From an uncultured Rothia sp. (lineage in GTDB: Bacteria > Actinomycetota > Actinomycetes > Actinomycetales > Micrococcaceae): a stretch of 64,000 nt of DNA. Numbering within the stretch: position 1 is the stretch's first letter; each line of letters starts with the position of its first letter. The notes under the pieces were generated by a model. That model did not search any database. It saw nothing but the letters and a program-made list of their open reading frames with translations, and was not told where the DNA came from. The stretch spans positions 4,153-68,152 of the forward strand of contig CAMIIO010000012.1 in assembly GCA_946221065.1 (NCBI GenBank). The letters are read 5' to 3'. Shown in pieces: positions 44,525-54,059 of this stretch. A program made the translations under genes and the position numbers.

Positions 44525-44941
44525 ATGACCGAGCGTACTTTGGTATTGGTGAAGCCTGACGGTGTAGAGCGTGGTTTGACGGGCGAGATTTTGGCTCGTA
44601 TTGAGCGTAAGGGGTATGTGCTGGCGCAGCTGAAGAAGGTGCAGGCTTCTGAGGATTTATTGCGTGAGCATTATGCGGAGCATGAGGGCAAACCGTTTTT
44701 CCAGTCACTCGTTGATTTCATGAGCTCCGGTGAAGTCGTTGCGGCAATCTTTGAGGGTGACCGCGTGGTTGAGGGAGTGCGCACTATTATGGGTTCTTCG
44801 GAGCCGACGACGGCGACTGCTGGCACGATTCGCGGAGATTTGGGAAGGAGCTGGGGTGCTGGTGTGCAGAAGAATTTGGTGCATGGCTCGGACTCGGTGG
44901 AATCTGCGGAACGGGAGATCGGGCTATGGTTTGGGGAGTAA
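44525..44941 (+). CDS. ndk: Nucleoside diphosphate kinase
   Basis: Transfers the gamma-phosphate between nucleoside di- and triphosphates. The 138-aa protein has K-P-D-G-V near the start, R-T-I-M-G-S-S-E-P and the catalytic N-L-V-H-G-S-D with phospho-acceptor His120. It is monocistronic between two terminators, the usual actinobacterial position after folC/DUF4233. Confidence 0.97.
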   Translation: MTERTLVLVKPDGVERGLTGEILARIERKGYVLAQLKKVQASEDLLREHYAEHEGKPFFQSLVDFMSSGEVVAAIFEGDRVVEGVRTIMGSSEPTTATAGTIRGDLGRSWGAGVQKNLVHGSDSVESAEREIGLWFGE

Positions 44942-44979
44942 ATTCTCAGTACTAGTTCCGCCCAATAGCTTTTAACAAT

Positions 44980-45022
44980 AAAGCGGGTCCTCGGATCACC
45001 TACGATTCAAGAACCCGCTTTT
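44980..45022. terminator. Terminator between ndk and the VKOR gene
   Basis: Stem AAAGCGGGT / ACCCGCTTT with a partly paired loop, followed by TTTT; between convergent genes. Confidence 0.85.
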
Positions 45023-45048
45023 CTGCGACAGACGAAAATCAGACTGGT

Positions 45049-45681
45049 TTAGAACATGCCCACAATCACGTCAAAGAAGCGAATAATAATAATGCCGAAC
45101 AAGAGCACGAACACCAAGACAACGGTGAACCAGCTCCAGCCCTCGGCAAGATTGCGCAGATGCTGGGAGGCGGGAATAACGCCGGCAACTACGTTGCGCG
45201 CCGTCGTGCGCATCACCAAAATAGTTTGCATAATCCACACAAACATGCAGAACAAGCACAGCGCATTAATCACAAACGTCGTATTAAACCAGAGATACAG
45301 GATGAAGCAGAATGCAAGAAAGTGCCCGATATTTAGCGCTACCCAATACCAGCGTGAGAATCTTGCCCCCGCCAAAATCGCGGTGGAAATAGTGATAGTA
45401 ATCGCGTAACCTACAAGACCAATATAGGGGTTAGGGAACCCAAAAACTTCAGCGAACGGGGTGCGCATTACCGTGCCGCAGTTCAGCAGAGAATTAACAT
45501 CGCACACGGAGACATGCGCGGCGTCCTTACTAATCTGTAGATGCTCATAAACTAACATCGCGGACGAGGCGAATGCGATAACACCACAGATTAATGACAG
45601 TACTGCATACTTTTTATCAGACCACCACGAAGCAGGGGAGTGCTCCGCCGCGCTGAGTGATTCTTCGGTTACTTGTGACAC
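45049..45681 (-). CDS. Vitamin K epoxide reductase (VKOR) family protein
   Basis: A membrane quinone-linked thiol oxidase that re-oxidises a DsbA-like partner for extracytoplasmic disulfide formation. The 210-aa protein has five hydrophobic segments, the loop cysteines Cys60 and Cys68 (C-D-V-N-S-L-L-N-C-G) and the active-site C-L-F-C at 142-145. In actinobacteria VKOR replaces DsbB. It is convergent with ndk and divergent from rne. Confidence 0.94.
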   Translation of the reverse strand: MSQVTEESLSAAEHSPASWWSDKKYAVLSLICGVIAFASSAMLVYEHLQISKDAAHVSVCDVNSLLNCGTVMRTPFAEVFGFPNPYIGLVGYAITITISTAILAGARFSRWYWVALNIGHFLAFCFILYLWFNTTFVINALCLFCMFVWIMQTILVMRTTARNVVAGVIPASQHLRNLAEGWSWFTVVLVFVLLFGIIIIRFFDVIVGMF

Positions 45682-46108
45682 TATGACCTCTCGAAGTGAA
45701 TGGGAAACACCTTTATCTTACTGATACAACTGCTAAACAGTGGTGTGCAAGGTGCGCTTAAACCCCAAAGAATACCCAAACCTGGCATATATGAGAGAAT
45801 AGGGGCGGTAGTCTTTTGTGCCGCACACAGAAGTAACTACCCAACAAGCTTTTTCGAAATTGAAGCCGGTGCCACAGAACATGCGCACCGAGACTGCTTT
45901 CAATGCAAGTTCGAGGAACAATTCGACTCGAAACGCTGTTGGCCTGGTTCACTGCGCAGTCCGACCCACGAATGGTCAGGTGCAGGCGGATCGCCCCTTG
46001 ACGGGCTTGAGAGAAACCGGGTAAAGCTAGGTTTATATTGCGGGCAATACTGCCCCGGAACGTAGAAGCAGCAAGATGCGGATGCCGCGTTCTACAGGAG
46101 AACTTCAC
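45682..46108 (+). other. Long non-coding region upstream of RNase E
   Basis: 427 bp without a convincing gene; the short open frames here have no family-like sequence. It contains several GC-rich potential hairpins in the 200 bp before rne. RNase E mRNAs in several bacteria have long 5' leaders used for self-regulation, so this may be one; that is inference. The VKOR promoter also lies here. Confidence 0.4.
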
Positions 46109-49100
46109 ATGAGCGAAGACGTTCAGAATAACTCAACGTCCCCCGCGGATACCACGGATCAGTCTGTGAACGATGTATCTGCGCAAACAAGCAATCAACC
46201 TGCCTCAGACTCTATACAGCAAGAAGCAACCCCGGCAGCTAATCTGGCAGAATCTACAGAAGCTACCGCCGCTGAAGAACAACAACCTTCCGCTCCGCAA
46301 GAGGCCGCAAAGCAGGATTCTTCTCGCGAACAGAAGCAAGAGCCGCAGACTGACGAAGAGGAAAGCTCTAAACCTGCCGCCGGTTCATCCGATACTTCGG
46401 AGAATGCCATTCCCGAGAACGAAACCGAATCAGAGCGTGCCGAGCGGGAAGCTAAAACTCAGCGAGAGATTTTAGAAGAAGAACTCAAAAACCTCACTCA
46501 AAAAGCTGCACCGCAAAATCTTCTTTTTTTCGCGCCTAACCTGGACGAAATCGCGGAGCAGGCACGTGCCGAGCGCGAAGCCCGCCGTGAAGCTGAAGAA
46601 GCCGCACGCCGTCAGCGTCGTCTTGCCGAGCTTTTACCCGATGAGGATGAGGTCACCTCTCGCCGTCGTCGTCGCCGCCGTCGCGGTGAGCAAGACATTG
46701 AGATTGAGGGCGGTACCGACGGCGATCCTGAAGACACCGTTATTAAGGTACGTTCTCCGCGTCTATCCGATTCTCACAGCACCAATCATGTGACCGGTGT
46801 GCGCGGCTCTACTCGTTTAGAAGCAAAGAAGATACGTCGCCGTGAATCTCGCCATTCCGGACGTCGCCAACGCGGCATTTCCGAGGCAGAATTTTTAGCG
46901 CGCCGCGAGTCCGTAGACCGTCAAATGATTGTGCGCCAGCGCAATAACCGCATTCAGATTGGTGTGCTGGAAGACGGCGTGCTTGCCGAGCACTTTGTGT
47001 CCAAAACTCAACAGGATTCACTTATCGGTAACGTGTACCTGGGCAAGGTGCAGAACGTCTTGCCCTCCATGGAAGCCGCATTCGTTGATATTGGTCGCGG
47101 ACGTAACGCTGTGCTCTACGCCGGTGAAGTGAACTGGGATGTTTCCGGTTTGGAAGGTAGCCCGCGCAAAATTGAAAATGCGCTGAAATCTGGCGACTCC
47201 GTTTTAGTGCAGGTAACCAAGGATCCTATTGGCCATAAGGGCGCACGTCTTACCAGCCAGGTGTCTCTTCCCGGACGTTTCCTGGTGTACGTTCCGGGCG
47301 GTTCCATGACGGGTATCTCCCGTAAGCTCCCGGATACCGAACGCACCCGCTTGAAGAAAATTCTCAAGGACAAGCTACCTGATGGTGCCGGCGTTATCGT
47401 TCGCACCGCTGCCGAGGGTGCTTCAGAGGATGAGCTGACCCACGATATCAACCGTCTGCGTGCTCAATGGGAAGAAATTAAGGAACGTGCCGACGCGCCC
47501 AAGACGCTCGCGCCCGAAATGCTTTACCAGGAACCAGACCTCACTATTAAGACCGTGCGTGATGTGTTCAATGAAGACTTCACCTCCATGATGGTTCAGG
47601 GCAATACTGCCTGGGATTCCATCGAAGCCTATGTGACGTATATGGCTCCGGATTTGGTGGATCGTTTGCACAAGTGGGATGAGAAGAAAGACCTTTTCGA
47701 TCACTACCGCATTGAAGAACAACTTCAGAAGGCGCTGGATCGTAAAGTGTACCTGCCTTCCGGCGGCTCGCTGGTGATTGACCGTACTGAAGCTATGACC
47801 GTAGTGGACGTGAATACCGGTAAATTTACCGGCTCCGGTGGCAATCTTGAAGAAACCGTGACTAAGAACAATTTGGAAGCGGCAGAGGAAATTGTGCGCC
47901 AGCTACGTCTGCGCGATATCGGCGGCATTATCGTCATTGACTTTATTGACATGGTGCTCGAATCTAACCGCGATCTTGTACTTCGCCGTCTAGTGGAGTG
48001 CCTGGGGCGCGACCGCACTAAACATCAGGTTGCCGAGGTAACCTCACTGGGTCTGGTGCAGATGACGCGCAAACGTATGGGCACCGGTTTGCTTGAGGTA
48101 TTCTCCGAACCCTGCGAAGAGTGCGCAGGCCGCGGCGTCATCGTTCATGATCAGCCGCTGAAGGGACGTGCGGGTGGGTATGCCGACTTTATGCACCGCC
48201 AGGATCGCGATGACCGCCGTAAGGCGCGTAAGTCTCAGCGGACCCGTGAGACTCGCGCCGATGAGCAGGTCAACGAGAAAGATATTGAAGAGCGTAATTC
48301 TGCACGACGTCATGCGCTGGCAACTATTGCTGCTGCCACTACCCACGATTCTGCCGATGCTCTAGAGAGTGCTGAGCCCAAGGAATCGAAGAACGCTCGT
48401 AAGCGTAAGCGCCGTAAGCAGAATAACCGCCGTGACGCCGTAAACAAAGATTCACAACGCGCTAACTATAAGCCAGCTTCTGAGGAAAGCCAGAAAAATG
48501 GCTCCGAGGTGAAGTTGCGCATCGGCGGGGAGGAAGTTGAACTGCCGCAGCATTCTGCACGTGAAGATAACTCTCAGCAGGGTTCAAAGGATCAGTCACT
48601 GACTCTTGAATCTCTGGATGAGGTCTTTGATCAGAAGAGCAAGCGTTCCTCACGTTCGTCTTCCGATTCACGCTCTGCAGACCGCTCCGAAAAGAGTCGG
48701 GGACGTCGTCAGAAGCAGAGTAATCGGGACGTTTCGGACTCGTCTGAAGAGCAGAACGAGCAGGCTACTAATCCGGCTCAGGATCCGCGTTTTACTCAGA
48801 ACTCTGATCGTTTTGAGGCGATTCGGGCGGGGGAGGCTCGTGCGCGTGCTTCCCAAAAGGCTGGTCGAGACATTGTCCGTTCGGACGATGAGCAGTCTCG
48901 TTCGGGCGAAGAGTCGGCTCGTACTGATGCGAACCGTTCGGAAAAACGTGAAGAGAGCCGTGGTGAAAGGTCAAATGGTCGCCGCCGTTCGAATCGCCGC
49001 GTTTCAGCTGCTTCTGTTCAGAACGGCACATCACGTAAGCGTACCGATGAATCGAAGGAAGAGCCAAAGAAGCCTTTGGTAACAGGTGTGGCTCAGCCCG

Positions 49101-49372
49101 GTAGCGTCAATGGTGCCTCCGAGCCTTCTGTGACGCAAACGGTTGCTCCGGAGCTGCTGGCTCCTGCAAAGCCTGCGCGGAAGCGTAAATCGCGCCGTGC
49201 GGTAAGTACAGGTATTGATGGAACTGTGAGTGCTCAGACTGTGGAGGCTGGCAAAGCTGCCGGAGTGGTAACGGCATCGGTGGCAAATGTGAAGGCACCG
49301 GCTGCTGATGTTTCCGCCGTCATGCTTGGCGTGGGCGTCTCTGCCGATGAAATTAAGCGAGAAGGCAAGTAG
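46109..49372 (+). CDS. rne: Ribonuclease E/G
   Basis: The main endoribonuclease for mRNA decay and rRNA processing. The 1087-aa protein has the actinobacterial layout: a disordered acidic N-terminal region (about 1-280, ending with an Arg-rich block), the catalytic core with S1 domain (G-N-V-Y-L-G-K-V-Q-N-V-L-P-S-M-E-A-A-F-V-D), the DNase I-like Mg site V-V-D-V-N-T-G-K-F ... I-D-F-I-D-M, the Zn-link C-E-E-C-A-G-R-G, and a long Arg/Ser/Glu-rich C-terminal tail, the likely scaffold for partners. ATG 46109 follows AGGAG; an upstream ATG at 46076 lacks an SD. Confidence 0.95.
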   Translation: MSEDVQNNSTSPADTTDQSVNDVSAQTSNQPASDSIQQEATPAANLAESTEATAAEEQQPSAPQEAAKQDSSREQKQEPQTDEEESSKPAAGSSDTSENAIPENETESERAEREAKTQREILEEELKNLTQKAAPQNLLFFAPNLDEIAEQARAEREARREAEEAARRQRRLAELLPDEDEVTSRRRRRRRRGEQDIEIEGGTDGDPEDTVIKVRSPRLSDSHSTNHVTGVRGSTRLEAKKIRRRESRHSGRRQRGISEAEFLARRESVDRQMIVRQRNNRIQIGVLEDGVLAEHFVSKTQQDSLIGNVYLGKVQNVLPSMEAAFVDIGRGRNAVLYAGEVNWDVSGLEGSPRKIENALKSGDSVLVQVTKDPIGHKGARLTSQVSLPGRFLVYVPGGSMTGISRKLPDTERTRLKKILKDKLPDGAGVIVRTAAEGASEDELTHDINRLRAQWEEIKERADAPKTLAPEMLYQEPDLTIKTVRDVFNEDFTSMMVQGNTAWDSIEAYVTYMAPDLVDRLHKWDEKKDLFDHYRIEEQLQKALDRKVYLPSGGSLVIDRTEAMTVVDVNTGKFTGSGGNLEETVTKNNLEAAEEIVRQLRLRDIGGIIVIDFIDMVLESNRDLVLRRLVECLGRDRTKHQVAEVTSLGLVQMTRKRMGTGLLEVFSEPCEECAGRGVIVHDQPLKGRAGGYADFMHRQDRDDRRKARKSQRTRETRADEQVNEKDIEERNSARRHALATIAAATTHDSADALESAEPKESKNARKRKRRKQNNRRDAVNKDSQRANYKPASEESQKNGSEVKLRIGGEEVELPQHSAREDNSQQGSKDQSLTLESLDEVFDQKSKRSSRSSSDSRSADRSEKSRGRRQKQSNRDVSDSSEEQNEQATNPAQDPRFTQNSDRFEAIRAGEARARASQKAGRDIVRSDDEQSRSGEESARTDANRSEKREESRGERSNGRRRSNRRVSAASVQNGTSRKRTDESKEEPKKPLVTGVAQPGSVNGASEPSVTQTVAPELLAPAKPARKRKSRRAVSTGIDGTVSAQTVEAGKAAGVVTASVANVKAPAADVSAVMLGVGVSADEIKREGK

Positions 49373-49407
49373 GTTTTGCTGAAAATCTAATGTTCTCTAA
49401 TTCATTG

Positions 49408-49442
49408 AGGTGCCGCCGGGGATAACCCGGTGGCACCTTTTT
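49408..49442 (+). terminator. Terminator of rne
   Basis: Stem AGGTGCCGCCGGG / CCCGGTGGCACCT with one G-T pair and a 5-nt loop, then TTTTT. Confidence 0.92.
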
Positions 49443-49603
49443 GTATGGGTATGATCTGCATACGAACTGCTCTTTATTCTGTTTGCAGGTTGAGAAGTCA
49501 AGGCTGTGACGCTTCATGAAGTAACTATTTCACTAGTTGAGTATTTGCGTTGAATTAGTTTTATGTGACTGTCTACTGTTAGAAGACGTGCATAGATTGC
49601 ACT

Positions 49604-49680
49604 TCAGGACTCGGGGTGCCAGGCGATTGGCTGAGAGAATACCCGCACCACCTGATCTTGTTAGTACAAGCGAAGGGATG
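49604..49680 (+). ncRNA. TPP riboswitch
   Basis: Conserved blocks of the thiamine pyrophosphate aptamer in order: GGGGTGCC (49613-49620), GGCTGAGA (49629-49636), ACCC, ACCTGATC (49650-49657), GTTAGTAC and GCGAAGGGA (49670-49678). The last block also contains the best SD candidate (AAGGGA) for the downstream start at 49690, so TPP binding should hide the ribosome site: translational control. No terminator hairpin lies between aptamer and gene. Confidence 0.95.
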
Positions 49681-49689
49681 TTCAGAGTT

Positions 49690-51264
49690 ATGCAGAACTC
49701 TTTTACACCAAAATTACCTATTTCACCTCGTAAGAATCCGCGTGTTTTGACGGTTGCCGGTTCGGACTCTGGGGGAGGAGCTGGTGTGCAGGCGGATCTT
49801 AAATCTATTGCGGCTCATGGTGGTTATGGGTTGAGTGCTATCGCCTCGTTGACGGCGCAGAATACGCAAGGCGTGCGAGCTATTCATTCACCGGGTGCGG
49901 CGTTCTTGACGGAGCAACTGGAGGCTATTAGCGATGACATTACCGTGGACGCGCTGAAGATTGGCATGTTAGGAAGCATTGAGAATATTGAGGCGCTGAA
50001 GGTATGGCTTAAGCAGTACCGCCCGCCGGTGGTAGTGCTGGATCCGGTCATGGTTTCCACGAGTGGCCACCGATTGATTGATGACGATGCCGAACAGGCG
50101 CTACGAGGCTTATTTGATTTTGTGGATGTGGTGACTCCAAATGTGCAGGAGCTGAAGCTTCTTGCCGGTGTATCCGACGTCGAATCTTCTGATTTTTCTG
50201 ATTTGCTGAAACTGGGCCGTGCTGTGGCTGAGCAATACGATGTTGCCGTTTTGGTCAAGGGAGGGCATTGTGAGGGAGAGGAAGTCCGGGACGCGTTGGT
50301 TGTTCCGGGACAAGAAGGGCCTGCATGGTCCGGTTCTACTCCTCGAGTCCACAGCAATACAACGCATGGAACAGGTTGCTCACTTTCTTCTGCGTTGGCT
50401 ACCTTATTAGCGCAAACCGGCGACTGGAATATGGCTCTGAGCACGGCTAAGCGTTGGCTTACCACGGCCATTGAGCATGGGGAAGAGTTGGAAGTGGGCA
50501 AAGGGCACGGCCCGATTCACCATTTTCACCATCTGCAAACGCCGAAGGTGCAAGATTATTCTCAGAGTTCTTTATCTGCTGAGGAAATTCAGTCTTTACG
50601 GGAAAACTTTTCGGAAACGGTATGGCAATCTAGTGCAAATATTCGCCGTCAGGTGGATGAGTCGGCGTTTGTTAAGGCGTTAGGGAGCGGGAGCCTCTCA
50701 CCAGAGGCTTTTATTTACTATCTGGATCAGGACGCGCTCTATCTTAATATTTACTCTCGTGCGCTGGCTCAGATTAGCGCGCGAGCTCAGGACACCGCGG
50801 CTCAGCTTTTCTATGCTCATTCTGCCTTTGAGGCTATCGAGGTGGAGTCGGAGTTACACCGTACCTGGATGTCTCGTTATGCAGGATCCCCGTGGCTCAC
50901 TGGTGCGCCGTCGGAGAGTACCGACACCTACGGTGATTTCCTGTTGGCGCGCACCTCCCGTAGCTATGCGGAGGGAGTTGCTGCCGTTTTGCCGTGCTAC
51001 TGGCTGTATGCGGAGATTGGTTTGGGTATTTTGAAGCGCGCACAGGAATCTCAGCATGCTACGTCGCACCCGTATCAGGAATGGTTGGATACCTATGCTG
51101 CTGAAGATTTCCAGGAAGCAACTCGTTTGGCAAAGAAATATGCCGACGATGCCGCTGCTCAGGCAAGTGATGCTGAATTGCTGGATATGAAGAACGCTTT
51201 TATGCGTGCTTGTCTTCTTGAACTAGAGTTCTTTGACGCCCCACTACGGCGTGTTACTTGCTGA
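49690..51264 (+). CDS. thiD: Bifunctional HMP-phosphate kinase / thiaminase II (ThiD-TenA fusion)
   Basis: The N-terminal ThiD domain (about residues 17-270) phosphorylates hydroxymethylpyrimidine (phosphate): V-A-G-S-D-S-G-G-G-A-G-V-Q-A-D-L-K, A-L-K-I-G-M-L-G and H-G-T-G-C-S-L-S. The C-terminal TenA domain (about 300-520) salvages degraded thiamine pyrimidines; its nucleophile is Cys436 in L-P-C-Y-W-L-Y. The 524-aa fusion starts at ATG 49690, 12 bp after the TPP riboswitch SD; the ATG at 49678 lies inside the aptamer and is too close to it. The two activities act in sequence in pyrimidine salvage. Confidence 0.94.
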   Translation: MQNSFTPKLPISPRKNPRVLTVAGSDSGGGAGVQADLKSIAAHGGYGLSAIASLTAQNTQGVRAIHSPGAAFLTEQLEAISDDITVDALKIGMLGSIENIEALKVWLKQYRPPVVVLDPVMVSTSGHRLIDDDAEQALRGLFDFVDVVTPNVQELKLLAGVSDVESSDFSDLLKLGRAVAEQYDVAVLVKGGHCEGEEVRDALVVPGQEGPAWSGSTPRVHSNTTHGTGCSLSSALATLLAQTGDWNMALSTAKRWLTTAIEHGEELEVGKGHGPIHHFHHLQTPKVQDYSQSSLSAEEIQSLRENFSETVWQSSANIRRQVDESAFVKALGSGSLSPEAFIYYLDQDALYLNIYSRALAQISARAQDTAAQLFYAHSAFEAIEVESELHRTWMSRYAGSPWLTGAPSESTDTYGDFLLARTSRSYAEGVAAVLPCYWLYAEIGLGILKRAQESQHATSHPYQEWLDTYAAEDFQEATRLAKKYADDAAAQASDAELLDMKNAFMRACLLELEFFDAPLRRVTC

Positions 51265-51346
51265 ATCTAACGGAGTGTCGTATTCTTGTTTGTCGGTGCT
51301 GTTTAAATTCGTTTTAACACGTTTCGAATAAGTAACATGCACCATG

Positions 51347-51362
51347 CGGTGGAAATCCACCG
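51347..51362 (+). other. Hairpin in the tenA-rplU intergenic region
   Basis: CGGTGG-AAAT-CCACCG, a perfect 6-bp stem in the 250-bp gap before rplU. It may belong to the rplU leader, where ribosomal protein autoregulation is common, or act on the upstream transcript. No T run follows and no family is assigned. Confidence 0.35.
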
Positions 51363-51514
51363 TTATTAGCTCGATGAGCGCGCATCCTCAAATGCTCAGG
51401 ATCCACCGAGAAATCTTCTCCGGGTTCTGCTAGCGATACACGTTTTTGGTGCAGGATAAGCGCTTTGTCGAATTATTGTTCAAACTAAAGACGTCGAGAG
51501 AAGTGAGTTCCCAA

Positions 51515-51826
51515 GTGGCATACGCGATTGTCCGCGCTGGCGGCCGCCAGGAAAAGGTTTCTGTAGGAGACCTCGTTACCCTTGACCGCGTCGCTGGCGA
51601 GCCCGGTAGCACCATTGAGCTACCTGTACTGCTGCTGGTAGATGGGGACAAGGTCACCGCAGATGCAAAGACCCTGGCTTCCGCCAAGGTAACTGCTGAA
51701 AAGGTCGAGGATCTTCGTGGTCCTAAGATCGTTATTCAGAAGTACAAGAACAAGACCGGTTACAAGAAGCGTCAGGGCTTCCGCGCTGACCTCACTACCG
51801 TCAAGATCACCGCGATCGACGCGTAA
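51515..51826 (+). CDS. rplU: 50S ribosomal protein L21
   Basis: A 103-aa large-subunit protein. GTG 51515 gives M-A-Y-A-I-V-R-A-G-G-R-Q-E-K-V, the conserved L21 start, and the protein ends with K-K-R-Q-G-F-R-A-D-L-T-T-V-K-I. The frame is open for 23 codons further upstream but that sequence is not L21-like. It is in the universal rplU-rpmA-obg order. Confidence 0.96.
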   Translation: MAYAIVRAGGRQEKVSVGDLVTLDRVAGEPGSTIELPVLLLVDGDKVTADAKTLASAKVTAEKVEDLRGPKIVIQKYKNKTGYKKRQGFRADLTTVKITAIDA

Positions 51827-51878
51827 TTACGGTCAGCTCCGGATCTTTTACAAATCTTTATACCTAAGGTAGGCACAG

Positions 51879-52136
51879 ATGGCACATAAGAAGGGCGCAA
51901 GCTCCACCCGCAACGGCCGTGACTCTAACCCCCAGTACCTCGGTGTTAAGCGCTTTGGCGGTCAGTCCGTCAACGCAGGCGAGATTCTCGTCCGCCAGCG
52001 CGGCACCCATTTCCACCCCGGCAACAATGTTGGCCGCGGCGGAGATGACACCTTGTTTGCTCTAGCAGCAGGCAAGGTTGAGTTCGGCACCCGTAAGGGT
52101 CGCAAGGTCGTCAACATTCTTGCAGCAGCTGAGTAA
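51879..52136 (+). CDS. rpmA: 50S ribosomal protein L27
   Basis: An 85-aa protein with the L27 start M-A-H-K-K-G-A-S-S-T-R-N-G-R-D-S and the conserved R-Q-R-G-T-x-F-H-P-G. The N-terminal arm reaches the peptidyl-transferase centre. There is no N-terminal cleaved extension of the Firmicutes type. It follows rplU by 52 bp and is followed by a hairpin. Confidence 0.97.
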   Translation: MAHKKGASSTRNGRDSNPQYLGVKRFGGQSVNAGEILVRQRGTHFHPGNNVGRGGDDTLFALAAGKVEFGTRKGRKVVNILAAAE

Positions 52137-52160
52137 TCTCCGCTACTGCTGAATGAGCGA

Positions 52161-52196
52161 AGAGGGCATGCACGTTCCCGTGTGTGCCCTCTTTTC
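52161..52196 (+). terminator. Terminator of rplU-rpmA
   Basis: 14-bp stem (arms 52161-52174 and 52179-52192, two G-T pairs) followed by TTTT. Confidence 0.87.
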
Positions 52197-52281
52197 ATAA
52201 TATTTTTAAGTCTGGGCTACTTCTGCGCTCTGTGGGAGAATGGCCTTGCAGTTTATTTTTTGATCTAAAGGAGAATTTTTC

Positions 52282-53892
52282 GTGGCAGAATTTGTTGACC
52301 GCGTCGTCCTGCATGTATCCGGTGGTCACGGAGGCAGCGGCTGTGTCTCCGTTCGCCGTGAGAAGTTTAAGCCTTTGGGCGGACCTAACGGCGGTAACGG
52401 TGGTAATGGCGGAGACGTTATTCTGCGTGTAGATGAGCAGGCTACCACCTTATTGCAGTTCCATCACAGCCCGCATCAGCATGCCCCGAATGGCGATATT
52501 GGTCGTGGAGATATGCAACACGGCTCGCACGGCGAAACTCTCATTCTCCCCGTTCCGGAAGGAACCGTGGTGAAGGATAAGGAGGGTAACGTTCTTGCCG
52601 ATTTGATGCGTGTGGGCGATGAATTTGTGGCTGCCCGTGGTGGTCAGGGTGGTTTAGGTAACGCAGCTTTGGCTTCTAAGAAGCGTAAGGCACCCGGCTT
52701 TGCCCTACTCGGCATTCCCGGCGATGAGCGCGATATTGTGGTGGAGCTAAAGTCCATTGCAGATATTGCGCTAGTGGGCTACCCCAGCGCAGGTAAGTCT
52801 TCGTTGATCGCGGCTATTTCCGCGGCTCGTCCTAAGATCGCTGACTACCCATTTACTACCCTGGTTCCCAACTTGGGCGTGGTTCAAGCTGGAGATACCC
52901 GCTACACGGTAGCAGACGTTCCCGGCTTGATTGAGGGCGCTTCGGATGGCAGGGGATTGGGGCACCAGTTCCTGCGCCACGTTGAGCGCTCTTCAGCACT
53001 TGCACATATTATTGACTGCGCAACTCTTGAACCCGGTCGTGATCCGATTTCTGATTTCAAGGTGATCCGTGGGGAGCTTGAAAACTACGAGGTGGACCCA
53101 ACCGCCGGCGTCACCGTACCTCTTAACGAGCGTCCGCAGATTATTGTTTTGAATAAGATTGACGTGCCCGAGGCACGTGAACTCGCCGAATTTGTGCGTC
53201 CTGAGTTTGAAGAGATGGGTTTTAAGGTCTTTGAGATTTCAACGGCTTCCCATGAGGGTTTGCGCCCGCTGACTTTTGCGATGGCTCAGCTGGTAGAGGA
53301 AGATCGTGCCCGTCTTAAGACCGAAGAAAAGAATCGTGCAGAAGAACCCTCGGTGATTCGTCCTAAAGGCTTCCGTTCTAAGAAGCAAAAAGAATTTGTT
53401 ATTCGCCGAGAAGAACGTAACCTGGAGCCGTTATTCCGCGTGATTGGGGAGAAGCCCGAGAAGTGGATTATGCAAACCGACTTTAATAATGATGAGGCTG
53501 TGGGATACCTGGCTGACCGTTTTGCCAAGTTGGGTATTGAAGACGAGCTTTTCAAACAGGGCGCGCGTGCTGGTGATGCCGTGGTGATTGGTGAGGCAAA
53601 CGATGCTGTGGTCTTTGACTGGGAACCCACTATGGTCGGTGGCGCGGAGCTGCTTTCGTCACCTCGCGGTACGGACGCGCGTTTGGAAGAGGTAATACGT
53701 CCTTCCCGTGCGGAGCGTCGTGCACAGTACTACGATCGGATGGATGCCAAGGCAGAAGCTCGTGCTGAGCTTGAGGCGGAACGCGTGGCAGGTATCTGGA
53801 CCGAATCGGTTGAGGCAAAGAAAGAGCGACAACGGAAGAAGGCTGAAGAAACTTCAGTAAATACGGATGCTGAGGAAGCCAAAGAGGACTAG
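52282..53892 (+). CDS. obg: GTPase Obg/CgtA
   Basis: An essential GTPase in 50S assembly and stress control. The 536-aa protein has the Gly-rich Obg fold (G-G-x-G-G-S-G, G-G-N-G-G-N-G-G-D), the G domain with G1 G-Y-P-S-A-G-K-S at 166-173, D-V-P-G-L-I-E-G and N-K-I-D, then a C-terminal OCT domain and a charged tail. Start GTG 52282 follows AAAGGAGAA. Separated from rpmA by a terminator, so it probably has its own promoter. Confidence 0.96.
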   Translation: MAEFVDRVVLHVSGGHGGSGCVSVRREKFKPLGGPNGGNGGNGGDVILRVDEQATTLLQFHHSPHQHAPNGDIGRGDMQHGSHGETLILPVPEGTVVKDKEGNVLADLMRVGDEFVAARGGQGGLGNAALASKKRKAPGFALLGIPGDERDIVVELKSIADIALVGYPSAGKSSLIAAISAARPKIADYPFTTLVPNLGVVQAGDTRYTVADVPGLIEGASDGRGLGHQFLRHVERSSALAHIIDCATLEPGRDPISDFKVIRGELENYEVDPTAGVTVPLNERPQIIVLNKIDVPEARELAEFVRPEFEEMGFKVFEISTASHEGLRPLTFAMAQLVEEDRARLKTEEKNRAEEPSVIRPKGFRSKKQKEFVIRREERNLEPLFRVIGEKPEKWIMQTDFNNDEAVGYLADRFAKLGIEDELFKQGARAGDAVVIGEANDAVVFDWEPTMVGGAELLSSPRGTDARLEEVIRPSRAERRAQYYDRMDAKAEARAELEAERVAGIWTESVEAKKERQRKKAEETSVNTDAEEAKED

Positions 53893-53985
53893 GAGAAGTT
53901 CTTCGAAGCTTTTATGCAACATCGAGTCTTATTATCCTCTATGTGAGCTATAAGCCTGCTTTCTAATCTGTGCTTGTTTAGAATG

Positions 53986-54022
53986 AACACCGTAAGCCAA
54001 CCTCATGGCTTACGGTGTTTTT
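53986..54022 (+). terminator. Terminator between obg and proB
   Basis: Perfect 14-bp stem AACACCGTAAGCCA / TGGCTTACGGTGTT with a 6-nt loop, then TTT. An ATG at 54015 lies inside this hairpin, which argues against a proB start there. Confidence 0.93.
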
Positions 54023-54059
54023 CTATTCAGACACCATAATCTCTATAAGAAAGGTAGAT

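Noticed and set aside
45700..46065. Open frames in the VKOR-rne gap
   Set aside because: Several overlapping frames on both strands, no SD, no family-like sequence; better read as rne leader.
54015..54059. Upstream ATG start for proB
   Set aside because: The ATG lies within the terminator hairpin at 53986-54022; GTG 54060 has the better SD.
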